From JAWKWH01 sp041397625 (GTDB taxonomy: Bacteria; Pseudomonadota; Alphaproteobacteria; Rhizobiales; Rhizobiaceae): 64,000 nucleotides of DNA. Location: positions 372,001-436,000 of the forward strand of contig JAWKWH010000001.1 of the NCBI GenBank assembly GCA_041397625.1, in the 5' to 3' direction. A model generated the notes under the pieces. The model was not told the DNA's origin. It was given only the letters and a program-made list of their open reading frames with translations, and did no database searches. The position numbers and the translations under genes were made by a program. Positions 1-7,544 of the stretch are shown here, piece after piece; within the stretch, counting starts at the first letter, position 1, and each line of letters starts with the position of its first letter.

Positions 1-939
1 GCGGCATCGGTCGCACCGACGCTGCAGCACGCACTGGACGACTGGTCAAAGGCCGCACCGGCGCTCGCCGACCTGGCCGAAAGCCTGGAACACGGCTCGG
101 TGCCGAAAGAGCGCTTTCACGAGCATGACGCGATGGCGCCGATCCCGCGGGCGCATCTGTGGGCCGATGGATCGGCCTATGTGAACCATGTCGAACTGGT
201 GCGCAAAGCGCGCGGCGCCGAACTGCCGGAGAGTTTCTGGACCGATCCGCTGATGTATATCGGCGCGTCCGACGCCATGCTGGGCGCACGCGACCCGATC
301 CCGGCGCTGTCGACCGACTGGGGCATCGACATGGAAGCGGAAGTGGCGGTGATCACCGACGACGTGCCGATGGGCGTGACGCCGGAAGCGGCGCGCGGCC
401 ACATCAAGCTGGTGATGATCCTCAACGACATCTCGTTTCGCGGCCTCATTCCGGCGGAACTGGCCAAGGGCTTCGGCTTCTGCCAGTCGAAGGGGCCGAC
501 GGCGTTCTCGCCGGTGGCGGTGACGCCGGACGAACTCGGCGACGCCTGGGACGGGGCGAAACTGTCGCTGCCGATGCTGGTCGACTATAACGGCCAGCCC
601 TTCGGCCGGGCCGAGGCCGGCGTCGACATGACGTTCGATTTCGGCCGGCTCGTGGCGCATGCGGCAAAGACACGGGCGCTCGGCGCCGGCGCCGTCATCG
701 GCTCGGGCACGGTTTCCAACCGCGACCCCGACGGCTCGCCCGGCCGGCCGGTGGCCGAGGGCGGCAAGGGCTATTCGTGCATCGCCGAAATCCGCATGAT
801 CGAGACGATCAATGACGGCAAGCCGGCGACCGCCTTCATGGATTTCGGCGACACGGTGCGCGTCGAGGTCAAGGACAGCGCCGGCCGCTCTGTCTTCGGC
901 GCCATCGAACAGACGGTGGAACGCGGCGGACCGGCCTGA
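1..939 (+). CDS. fumarylacetoacetate hydrolase family protein (5' end outside window)
   Basis: The frame is open from the first base of the window to a TGA at 937-939, so the N-terminus is missing. About 312 residues are visible. The sequence resembles FAH-superfamily proteins that act on 2-keto or acylpyruvate-type substrates by metal-dependent C-C hydrolysis. Family marks are an acidic metal-site stretch (DMEAEVAVITDD) followed by a conserved block (ILNDISFR, then GFGFCQSKGPTAFSP) and a late GSGTVSNRD turn. The C-terminal part (MDFGDTVRVEVKD) matches the usual end of FAH domains. The substrate cannot be told from sequence. The next gene starts 2 bases after the stop, so the two are probably cotranscribed. 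Confidence 0.85.
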   Translation, partial: AASVAPTLQHALDDWSKAAPALADLAESLEHGSVPKERFHEHDAMAPIPRAHLWADGSAYVNHVELVRKARGAELPESFWTDPLMYIGASDAMLGARDPIPALSTDWGIDMEAEVAVITDDVPMGVTPEAARGHIKLVMILNDISFRGLIPAELAKGFGFCQSKGPTAFSPVAVTPDELGDAWDGAKLSLPMLVDYNGQPFGRAEAGVDMTFDFGRLVAHAAKTRALGAGAVIGSGTVSNRDPDGSPGRPVAEGGKGYSCIAEIRMIETINDGKPATAFMDFGDTVRVEVKDSAGRSVFGAIEQTVERGGPA

Positions 940-941
940 CA

Positions 942-1229
942 ATGTCGTGGCTGGCGATCGTCGGCGGCGTCTGGGGAATTGCGGTGCTGGCGCTGTTCAT
1001 CCCGGCGATCCGCTATTGCTACGCCGCTGAGAAAAGATCCTATCCGGAGAAGTTCGAGGGTCGGCTGCCACGCCGCGCCAACATGATCGCGGTGGCGTTC
1101 AACTTCGCCGGTATCGCGCGCGACGCCGAAACGCAGGCGCTGCGCTGGAAGATGAACCGGCTGTTGATTGTCATTCTCGCTTCCTACCTGGCGATGGGCA
1201 TCGCGATCTTCGCCTTCGGCCCGGGCTGA
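942..1229 (+). CDS. small two-helix membrane protein
   Basis: This 95-residue protein starts immediately downstream of the FAH-family gene, as expected for translational coupling. Residues about 2-24 (WLAIVGGVWGIAVLALFIPA) and about 73-93 (LLIVILASYLAMGIAIFAFG) are clear hydrophobic segments. Between them is a basic, probably cytoplasmic stretch containing EKRSYPEKFEGRLPRRAN. I do not recognise a named family. Its last 46 bases overlap the 3' end of the convergent SulP gene. The coding call rests on position, sensible hydropathy and codon use like its neighbours. Confidence 0.6.
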   Translation: MSWLAIVGGVWGIAVLALFIPAIRYCYAAEKRSYPEKFEGRLPRRANMIAVAFNFAGIARDAETQALRWKMNRLLIVILASYLAMGIAIFAFGPG

Positions 1230-3019
1230 GTTTCCGGCCGGCCGGCGTCGCTTTCCCGGCCACCGGTCTCGACGGCGTCGTCCGCCGTTCCATCCTGCTG
1301 TTCGCGCAACGTCTCGACAGCGGCGTGCTGGCTGAGGAAGATACCGCCCGACAGGTGGTCGAGCAGGTCGGACCGCTTCAGCCGGTCCATCACAGGGCCC
1401 TTGATCTCGGAGAGGTGCAGCTTGACGCCGATACCGGACAGGCGCTCGTTGATCGCCTCCAGCGATTCCAGCGCGCTCATGTCGATGGCGTTGACGGCCG
1501 GGCAGGCGAGCACCACATGCCTGATCTCAGGCCTGCCGGCAACCATGTCGTAGAGCCTGTCTTCAAGAAAGCGCGCATTGGCGAAGTAAAGGCTCTCGTC
1601 GACGCGCAGCGACAGGATGCGGTGATCGGTCTGCACCTCGTGGCGCAGCACGTTGCGGTAGTGCTCGGTGCCCGGTACCCGGCCGATGACCGCCATATGC
1701 GGGCGCGAGGTGCGGTAGAGATAGATCAGGATCGACAGGCCGACGCCCGCCGAAACGCCGGCTTCGACGCCGAACAATAGCGTGACGACGATCGTGGTGG
1801 CGACGGCGGCGAAATCGGCCTTCGAGTAGACCCAGGTCTTTCGCAGGATCGAGAAATCGACCAGCGACAGCACCGCGACGATGATGGTTGCGGCAAGTGT
1901 CGCCTGCGGCAGGAAGGCCAGCAGCGGCGTCAGCGTCAGCGTGGCGAACAGGATGCCGATAGCGGTAAACGCGCCGGCGGCCGGTGTCTCGGCGCCGGCA
2001 TCGAAATTCACCACCGAGCGGGCGAAGCCGCCGGTGACGGGATAGCCGCCGGAAACGGACGAGGCGATGTTGGAGGCGCCGAGCGCCACCAGTTCCTGGT
2101 CGGGATCGATGCGCTGGCGCTTCTTGGCGGCAAGGGTCTGGGCGACGGAGACGGATTCGACGAAGCCAATGATCGAGATCAGCACCGCAGCGCCGGCAAG
2201 CTCGAGCCAGAGTTCGGGCGAAAAGGACGGGGTCGACAGTGGCGGGAGACCGCCCGGCACGTCGCCGACCAGTTGCACGCCCTGCTGGCCGAGATCGAGC
2301 CACCAGGCGATCGCGATCGTCGCCGCCACAGCAGCTACCGGGCCGCTGCGCGCCAAGAGCTTGGCCGCGCCCTGGGGCAGGCCCATGGCCTGAAGCAGCT
2401 TCTGCAGGCCCGAGCGCACCCAGAACAGGAAGAAGAGAACGGCGACGCCGATCGCAAGCGTCGCCATGTTGGTGTCGCCGAGATTTTCATAGAGCGAGGC
2501 GCCGACTTCCGGCAGCGTAATGCCGTGGGCCTTGATGCCGAGAATGTGCTTGGCCTGGCTGAGTGCGATCAACAGGCCGGACGCGGTGATGAACCCGGAA
2601 ATCACCGGATGGGAGAGGAAATTGGCGAGGAAACCGAGGCGCAGCAGGCCGAGCGCCACGAGAAACAGGCCCGACAGGAAGGCGAGCGTGATCGCCGCGG
2701 CGATGAATTCCGGCGAGCCGGGATCGGCGATGCGGCCGATCGCGGCGGCGGTCATCAGCGAGACGACGGCGACCGGGCCGACGGCGAGCGCCCGGCTGGT
2801 GCCGAACAAAGCATAGGCGACCAGCGGCAGGATCGAAGCGTAAAGCCCCATCTCCGGCGGCAGGCCGGCGAGCAGCGCATAGGCGAGCGACTGCGGGATC
2901 AGCATGATGGTGACGATGACGGCCGCCACCAGATCGGCGGTGGCGTTCTCGCGGCTATAGGCGCGGCCCCATTCGAGCACCGGCAGGTGGCGGTGCAGCA
3001 GCGAGGTGTTCCTGTTCAT
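1184..3019 (-). CDS. SulP/SLC26-family anion permease with STAS domain
   Basis: A 611-residue protein with the two-part SulP architecture. A membrane domain of about 10-14 helices occupies residues about 20-430 (signature-like LIPQSLAYALLAGLPPEMGLYA; then GGYPVTGGFARS). A cytoplasmic STAS domain follows at about 450-570 (VDESLYFANARFLEDRLYD; NAIDMSALESLEAIN). Family members carry sulfate, bicarbonate or other anions, usually by symport or exchange. It is last on the minus strand after the sulfide-oxidation genes, 68 bases beyond the SQR-fusion stop. That suggests it handles the sulfite/sulfate made by that pathway, though direction and substrate are inference. The tail after the STAS domain is low-complexity and overlaps the convergent small gene. 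Confidence 0.85.
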   Translation of the reverse strand: MNRNTSLLHRHLPVLEWGRAYSRENATADLVAAVIVTIMLIPQSLAYALLAGLPPEMGLYASILPLVAYALFGTSRALAVGPVAVVSLMTAAAIGRIADPGSPEFIAAAITLAFLSGLFLVALGLLRLGFLANFLSHPVISGFITASGLLIALSQAKHILGIKAHGITLPEVGASLYENLGDTNMATLAIGVAVLFFLFWVRSGLQKLLQAMGLPQGAAKLLARSGPVAAVAATIAIAWWLDLGQQGVQLVGDVPGGLPPLSTPSFSPELWLELAGAAVLISIIGFVESVSVAQTLAAKKRQRIDPDQELVALGASNIASSVSGGYPVTGGFARSVVNFDAGAETPAAGAFTAIGILFATLTLTPLLAFLPQATLAATIIVAVLSLVDFSILRKTWVYSKADFAAVATTIVVTLLFGVEAGVSAGVGLSILIYLYRTSRPHMAVIGRVPGTEHYRNVLRHEVQTDHRILSLRVDESLYFANARFLEDRLYDMVAGRPEIRHVVLACPAVNAIDMSALESLEAINERLSGIGVKLHLSEIKGPVMDRLKRSDLLDHLSGGIFLSQHAAVETLREQQDGTADDAVETGGRESDAGRPETQPGPKAKIAMPIAR

Positions 3020-3087
3020 CGCGGTTCATACCGGCGGCGGGTGTCGCCGGCTCCCTTGTTCGTGCCGAAGCAGCGAGGTTCGTCGTT

Positions 3088-4764
3088 TCACTTCCCGTCG
3101 GCCATTTCCGGCTGCGCCAGCCATTCGCGACCCTTGAGCATCGCCTTCCAGTAGATCGGCGGCAGGACCTTTTCCTTCAGCAGCCAGGCCATGCGCGACG
3201 GTTTCTGGCCGTTGATCAGCCAGGTCGGGAAGCTGGGCAGGAGCTTGCCGCCATAGCCGAACTCGGCGAGCACGATCTTGCCGCGCTCGACGGTGAGCGG
3301 GCAGGAGCCGTAGCCGTCGTAGTGGCCGACGGCGCCGGTGACACCCATGTCGTTGAGCACGTTGTTGGCGACCACCGGCGCCTGCTTGCGCGCGGCAGCG
3401 GCGGTCTTGGCGTTGGGCGCGTTCATGACGTCGCCCAGAGACCAGATGTTGTCGAACGACTTGTGACGCAGCGTGTCCTGGTCGACATCGACCCAGCCGG
3501 CGGCGTCGGCCAGCGGGCTGACGCGGATGAAGTCGGGCGCGACCTGCGGCGGCGTGACGTGGATCATGTCGAAGCCCGTCTCGACTTCCTCGCTGCTGCC
3601 GTCGGCATCGCTCTTGACGAACCAGGCCTTTTTGGCCCGGCCGTCGATGCGCGTCAGGTTGTGCATGAAGTTCAGCCTGGCGCCGTATTTGTTGATGTAC
3701 TGTTCGAGAGCCGGCACGTATTCCTTGACGCCGAACAGAACGCCGCCGGCATTGTAGAACTCGATGTCGATATCCTTCAGGCTGCCGTTGCGGTACCAAT
3801 GGTCGGCCGAAAGATAGAGCGCTTTTTGCGGCGCGCCGGCGCATTTGATCGGCATCGGCGGCTGGGTGAACAGCGCCCGGCCGGAGCGCAGGTTTTGAAC
3901 CAGTTCCCAGGTATAGGGCGCGAGATCGTAGCGGTAGTTGGAGGTGACGCCGTTGCGGCCCAGTGTTTCGACGAGGCCGTCGACGGCGTTCCAGTCGAGC
4001 TTGAGGCCCGGCGCGACGATCAGGCGGTTGTATTTGACCACCCGGCAACCATCGAGGATAACCGCGTTGGCGGCCGGTTCGAAGGCGGCAACGGCGGCCT
4101 TGATCCAGTGGACCGGCGGCGGAATGAGGCTCGCCATGGTACGCGCGGTGACGGAGGCGTCGAACACGCCGGCGCCGACGAGGGTCCAGCCGGGCTGGTA
4201 GTAGTGCACGTCGGCGGGATCGATGATGGCGATGTCGAGATTGCTCTTGCGCGCCAGCAGGCTGGCGGCGACAGAAACGCCGGCTGCGCCACCGCCGACG
4301 ATGACGATGTCGTGGCTGGCATCGGCGACGTCGGTCGGCGTCTTGCCGCCATTGGCGATGCGGCGCACGACGCCGTGCATGTCGTAGCCGGCGGACTTGG
4401 TGGCGGCCAGGATACCCGCGAGGTCGGCGCCGCGTTTACCCTGGTCGAGCGACCACAGCGTCGCAGAGCGGGTGCCGGTGCGGCAATAGGCGAAGACCGG
4501 TTTGGGCATTGCCGCGAATGCCTCGCCGAACCTAGCGACATCGTCGTCGCCGACCTTGCCGGCGACGATGGGCATGTAGGCAGTCTCGAGCCCGCGCTTG
4601 GTGGCCGCCTTCTCGATCTCCTTGAACACAGGCTGGTCGGCGCCTTCGCCGTCGGGCCGGTTGCAGATGATGGCGCGGAAGCCGCCCATGGCGATCTCGG
4701 CGACATCGTCGGCGGTGATCTGGCCGGAGACGGTGATCTCGGAATTGATCTTGTTCAGGTCCAT
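3088..4764 (-). CDS. DUF442 (PTP-like) / type II sulfide:quinone oxidoreductase fusion
   Basis: Two domains. Residues about 1-110 form a DUF442/TIGR01244 phosphatase-like sulfurtransferase domain with the active loop CRTGTR (Cys about 94). Residues about 150-558 form an FAD-dependent SQR-like oxidoreductase, with a dinucleotide-binding loop IVGGGAAG and the two redox cysteines expected of type II SQR: KCAGAPQK (Cys about 308) and YGSCPL (Cys about 488). SQR oxidises sulfide to sulfane sulfur and passes electrons to quinone. The N-terminal domain may move or accept the persulfide. Start: ATG at 4764 is preceded by GGAAGG at good spacing; a longer frame to 4800 would run through the promoter site. 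The gene has its own upstream region carrying a BigR-like site. Confidence 0.88.
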   Translation of the reverse strand: MDLNKINSEITVSGQITADDVAEIAMGGFRAIICNRPDGEGADQPVFKEIEKAATKRGLETAYMPIVAGKVGDDDVARFGEAFAAMPKPVFAYCRTGTRSATLWSLDQGKRGADLAGILAATKSAGYDMHGVVRRIANGGKTPTDVADASHDIVIVGGGAAGVSVAASLLARKSNLDIAIIDPADVHYYQPGWTLVGAGVFDASVTARTMASLIPPPVHWIKAAVAAFEPAANAVILDGCRVVKYNRLIVAPGLKLDWNAVDGLVETLGRNGVTSNYRYDLAPYTWELVQNLRSGRALFTQPPMPIKCAGAPQKALYLSADHWYRNGSLKDIDIEFYNAGGVLFGVKEYVPALEQYINKYGARLNFMHNLTRIDGRAKKAWFVKSDADGSSEEVETGFDMIHVTPPQVAPDFIRVSPLADAAGWVDVDQDTLRHKSFDNIWSLGDVMNAPNAKTAAAARKQAPVVANNVLNDMGVTGAVGHYDGYGSCPLTVERGKIVLAEFGYGGKLLPSFPTWLINGQKPSRMAWLLKEKVLPPIYWKAMLKGREWLAQPEMADGK

Positions 4765-4787
4765 CTGTTGCTTCCTTCCCGGTTTCT

Positions 4788-4802
4788 CATATTTATACAT
4801 TC
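4788..4802 (-). promoter_or_regulatory. putative BigR/SqrR half-operator before the SQR fusion
   Basis: On the minus strand this AT-rich site reads GAATGTATAAATATG and lies 24-38 bases upstream of the chosen SQR-fusion ATG. Its core ATGTATA-A-ATAT matches the core ATGTATA-G-ATAT of the palindrome in front of bigR (7141-7160). The surrounding 125-base gap is the only real intergenic space inside this minus-strand series. This suggests a second sulfide-responsive promoter. Binding by BigR is inferred, and the right half of the palindrome is poorly kept. Confidence 0.5.
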
Positions 4803-4888
4803 TAATTTTTCTATGTTTTTACGCCCATTGCACCGACAACGCAACGTCGGGGCAGCGCACGAAGTCGTGTAGAGGTCGGCGGTACGGT

Positions 4889-5230
4889 CTAGGCCTGGCC
4901 CCTCATCTGCTGGACGAGGAGGTAGAGGTTGGCGCAACGGGCGCCGGAGCGGCAATAGGCCAGAACCGGCTGTGGCAGTTCATCGAGCGCCTTGCCCATG
5001 TCGACCACGTCCTGCTGCGTCATCGCGCCGGAGACGACGGGGATGAAACGCCATTCGAGCCCGGCGGCCTTGGCCATGTCCTCGATCTCGCCATGGGCGA
5101 CGGCGCCTTCCTCTGTGTCGGGCCGATTGCATACAAGGCTCTTGAAACCCGCCTGGGCGATCGCCTCGACATGCTGCGGCCCGATCTGTCCGGCCACTGC
5201 GAAACCATCGTCGATACGGCGTATTTCCAT
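4889..5230 (-). CDS. stand-alone DUF442/TIGR01244 sulfurtransferase-phosphatase-like protein
   Basis: A protein of about 113 residues that matches the N-terminal domain of the neighbouring SQR fusion. Shared features are VAGQI near the start, the CNRPD strand and the Cys-loop CRSGARC near residue 90. In Blh proteins of Xylella/Agrobacterium this domain is fused to the metallo-beta-lactamase domain; here it is a separate gene just after that enzyme. Start: ATG at 5230 has GGAGG nine bases upstream, whereas the ATG at 5239 abuts that GGAGG and is less likely. Its role is probably persulfide or thiol-phosphate chemistry in the cytoplasm; the substrate is not established from sequence. Confidence 0.8.
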   Translation of the reverse strand: MEIRRIDDGFAVAGQIGPQHVEAIAQAGFKSLVCNRPDTEEGAVAHGEIEDMAKAAGLEWRFIPVVSGAMTQQDVVDMGKALDELPQPVLAYCRSGARCANLYLLVQQMRGQA

Positions 5231-5290
5231 TCTGTTCATCCTCCAACCGGGACGTGGCGCCGCGCAAGCGGCGCCATATCGCTGCCGCGC

Positions 5291-6184
5291 TCAAAGCCCG
5301 TTGATCGGAACCTTGAGCTGCGGGTGACCATCCTCATCGTGCGGCAGATTACCCGCCCGCATATTCACCTGCAACGAGGGGATGATCAGTTTCGGCATGG
5401 CCAGCGTCGCATCGCGAGCCTCGCGCATGGCGACGAACTCGTCCTCGGTGATGCCGTCACGGACATGGATGTTGTTTTCGCATTCGGCGGCAACCGTGGT
5501 CTCCCACTGGATCTCGCGACCCTCGGGTCCGTAGTCGTGGCACATGAACAGCCGCGTCTCCCTCGGCAGCGACAGGACGCGCTTGATCGAGCGGTAGAGC
5601 TCGCGCGCGTCACCGCCGGGGAAATCGGCGCGGGCCGAACCGCCGTCGGGCATGAACAGCGTGTCGCCGACAAAGGCCGCGTCACCGACGACATGGGTCA
5701 TGCAGGCCGGCGTATGGCCGGGCGTGTGCATGGCATAGGCGGTCATGGTGCCGATCCGGTAGCTGTCGCCGTCCTTGAACAGGCGGTCGAACTGCGAACC
5801 GTCGCGCTGGAACTCGGTGCCCTCGTTGAACACCTTGCCGAACGTGTCCTGCACGACGGTGATGTTCTCGCCGATGCCGAGCTTGCCGCCGAGCTTCTGC
5901 TGGATATAGGGCGCGGCCGACAGATGATCGGCATGGACGTGGGTCTCGATGATCCACTCGACCTTCCAGCCGTTTTCCCTGATCACGCGGATCAGTTCGT
6001 CGGCGTGGTCGTAGGTGATGCGGCCGGCGGCATAATCGATGTCCATGACGCTGTCGACGACGGCGACGGAATCGGAATTGGGATCCTTGACGATGTAGGA
6101 AATCGTGTTGGTGGCTTCGTCGAAGTAACCATGCACTTCCGGCCTTACCGAAAGATCCGGTGTGAAGGGAAGCGATTCAGACAT
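5291..6184 (-). CDS. blh: ETHE1/Blh-type metallo-beta-lactamase fold persulfide dioxygenase
   Basis: A 297-residue metallo-hydrolase-fold protein. The metal motif HVHADHL appears near residue 103, followed by HTPGHTPACMTHV, a VGDTLF aspartate motif and a late histidine in MCHDYGP. ETHE1-like enzymes oxidise glutathione persulfide to sulfite with Fe(II) and O2, the step after SQR. The small aromatic-rich insert and the partner genes (bigR, YeeE/YedE pair, DUF442) match the BigR operon of plant-associated proteobacteria. No DUF442 domain is fused to it here. It lies 33 bases downstream of the second YeeE gene in the same transcription direction. Confidence 0.88.
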   Translation of the reverse strand: MSESLPFTPDLSVRPEVHGYFDEATNTISYIVKDPNSDSVAVVDSVMDIDYAAGRITYDHADELIRVIRENGWKVEWIIETHVHADHLSAAPYIQQKLGGKLGIGENITVVQDTFGKVFNEGTEFQRDGSQFDRLFKDGDSYRIGTMTAYAMHTPGHTPACMTHVVGDAAFVGDTLFMPDGGSARADFPGGDARELYRSIKRVLSLPRETRLFMCHDYGPEGREIQWETTVAAECENNIHVRDGITEDEFVAMREARDATLAMPKLIIPSLQVNMRAGNLPHDEDGHPQLKVPINGL

Positions 6185-6217
6185 GACTGGTCTCCTCTTT
6201 GGATTACGGGTGGGCGG

Positions 6218-6655
6218 TCAGGCGCGGGCAAGCAGCGCCGTTCTTGTCTTGAGAAAGCGTGCGGCAACGATGCCGGCGATCATGGCGGCCAGGAACAGCG
6301 GCGTTTCGCCATAGCCGAGGCCGAGCGCCGGAACCGCGCCACCGGGGCAGAAACCGGCAATGCCCCAGCCGATGCCGAACAGGGCCGAGCCGCCGACGAG
6401 CTGCCAGTCGATGACCTTCGAGGTCGGCACGGCGTAATAGTCCTCGAACACCGGCTTGGGCCGCGCGCCAAACACGATGCGGTAGCCGATGGCCGCCGTT
6501 ATCAGCGCGCCGCCCATGACGAAGATGAGGCTGGGATCCCACGTGCCGGCGATGTCGAAGAAGTTGAGCACCTTGGCCGGATTGGCCATGCCCGAAATGG
6601 CGATGCCGACGCCGAAAACGATGCCGATGGCGAAGGCGGATATGATCTTCTGCAT
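6218..6655 (-). CDS. YeeE/YedE (PmpB-like) sulfur-compound membrane transporter subunit
   Basis: A 145-residue membrane protein with about four hydrophobic helices. The start MQKIISAFAIGIVFGVGIAI is followed by the conserved SGMANPAKV loop and the cysteine motif GFCPGGA near residue 105. The YeeE/YedE fold is known to move thiosulfate or other sulfur species. Half-length pairs like this one and its partner at 6660-7082 are typical of BigR operons (pmpA/pmpB), where they may export or import sulfur intermediates. It begins 5 bases after the partner's stop codon, which indicates translational coupling. Confidence 0.85.
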   Translation of the reverse strand: MQKIISAFAIGIVFGVGIAISGMANPAKVLNFFDIAGTWDPSLIFVMGGALITAAIGYRIVFGARPKPVFEDYYAVPTSKVIDWQLVGGSALFGIGWGIAGFCPGGAVPALGLGYGETPLFLAAMIAGIVAARFLKTRTALLARA

Positions 6656-6659
6656 CGGT

Positions 6660-7082
6660 TCAGCCTCCGATCACGTGGCGTACGACGAACACGGTCACGG
6701 CCGCGGCCGCCATGAACACGACGGTGGCGGCGATCGAGCGCGGCGAGAAGCGGGCGATACCGCAGACGCCGTGGCCGCTGGTGCAGCCGGCGCCGTAGGT
6801 GACGCCGATGCCGACGACGAGACCGCCGACGATCAGCATGGCAGGCGAAACCGGTACCGCGAAGGCAACCTCGTTGCCGACCAGCACATAAAGCAGCGGA
6901 CCGATCGCAGCGCCGGCGAGAAAGGCCGCACGCCAAGGCCAGTCGCCGGTGACCGGCGGGATAACGCCCGATAGAATACCGGTCATGCCGGCGATGCGTC
7001 CGTGCAGCGCCATCAACAGCGTCGCCGCAAGGCCGATGAGAACGCCGCCGGCCAGCGACATCAAGGGGGTGAATTCGGTCAT
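6660..7082 (-). CDS. YeeE/YedE (PmpA-like) sulfur-compound membrane transporter subunit
   Basis: About 140 residues from the ATG at 7082 (MTEFTPLMSLAGG), with four to five hydrophobic segments and the cysteine-rich loop GCTSGHGVCG near residue 95. Those paired cysteines are the YeeE hallmark thought to relay sulfur. The ATG at 7082 has a purine-rich GGACGGAAG upstream; a longer frame to 7136 would extend into the bigR operator and was rejected. It is the first gene of the minus-strand sulfide operon and is divergent from bigR across 78 bases containing the AT-rich palindrome. Confidence 0.85.
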   Translation of the reverse strand: MTEFTPLMSLAGGVLIGLAATLLMALHGRIAGMTGILSGVIPPVTGDWPWRAAFLAGAAIGPLLYVLVGNEVAFAVPVSPAMLIVGGLVVGIGVTYGAGCTSGHGVCGIARFSPRSIAATVVFMAAAAVTVFVVRHVIGG

Positions 7083-7140
7083 GCTTCCGTCCTGAATTTT
7101 CTTCTCTGAGGTTCGTGTTGGGTCTTGCATTTGCATCTAT

Positions 7141-7160
7141 ATATGTATAGATATTCATAT
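7141..7160. promoter_or_regulatory. BigR/SqrR-type palindromic operator between bigR and the sulfide operon
   Basis: An imperfect inverted repeat reading ATATG-t-ATA-ga-TAT-t-CATAT; 16 of 20 positions are symmetric. It lies between the divergent starts of bigR (7161) and the YeeE gene (7082). AT-rich palindromes of this kind are the usual binding sites of ArsR-family BigR/SqrR repressors. The site ends one base before the chosen bigR ATG, so a bound repressor would block its own expression. Confidence 0.65.
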
Positions 7161-7544
7161 ATGCAAACGAAAAATGCAATCGAATTCGACCTCGAACAGA
7201 TCAACGCTTCGGCGAGCGAGGCAGCAGACCTGCTCGCGGTCCTCGCCAATGCCAACCGGCTGATGGTGCTGTGTCATCTGCTCAAGAAGGAAATGGCCGT
7301 CGGTCCGCTTGCGGAAGCCGTCGGCATGACCCAGTCTGCGCTGTCTCAGCAGCTCGCCAGGCTCAGGGCGCTGAAGCTGGTGGAAACGCGACGCGACGGG
7401 CGCACGATCTACTACCGCCTCGCCTCGCGCGAAGTGGCGATGATCCTGGAAACGCTCTACGACATGTTCTGTTCGGTCGATGGCGCCGACAGGCCGGCAC
7501 CGCGCGAGACGATACCGGCCGCAACCGGTGCGCTAGCCGAATAG
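7161..7544 (+). CDS. bigR: ArsR-family persulfide-sensing repressor BigR/SqrR
   Basis: A winged-helix regulator of about 127 residues. The two cysteines used by BigR/SqrR to form a disulfide or polysulfide bridge are present: one in LMVLCHLL (Cys about 33) and one in DMFCSV (Cys about 100). The recognition helix is MTQSALSQQLARLRAL and the wing is VETRRDGRTIYYRL. Persulfide oxidation releases the repressor from DNA and induces sulfide detoxification genes. Start: MQTKNAIEF at 7161 is the best family-like start but has no ribosome binding site; alternatives are ATG 7143 or TTG 7125, both inside the operator region. The stop overlaps the convergent acyl-CoA dehydrogenase by 12 bases. Confidence 0.88.
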   Translation: MQTKNAIEFDLEQINASASEAADLLAVLANANRLMVLCHLLKKEMAVGPLAEAVGMTQSALSQQLARLRALKLVETRRDGRTIYYRLASREVAMILETLYDMFCSVDGADRPAPRETIPAATGALAE

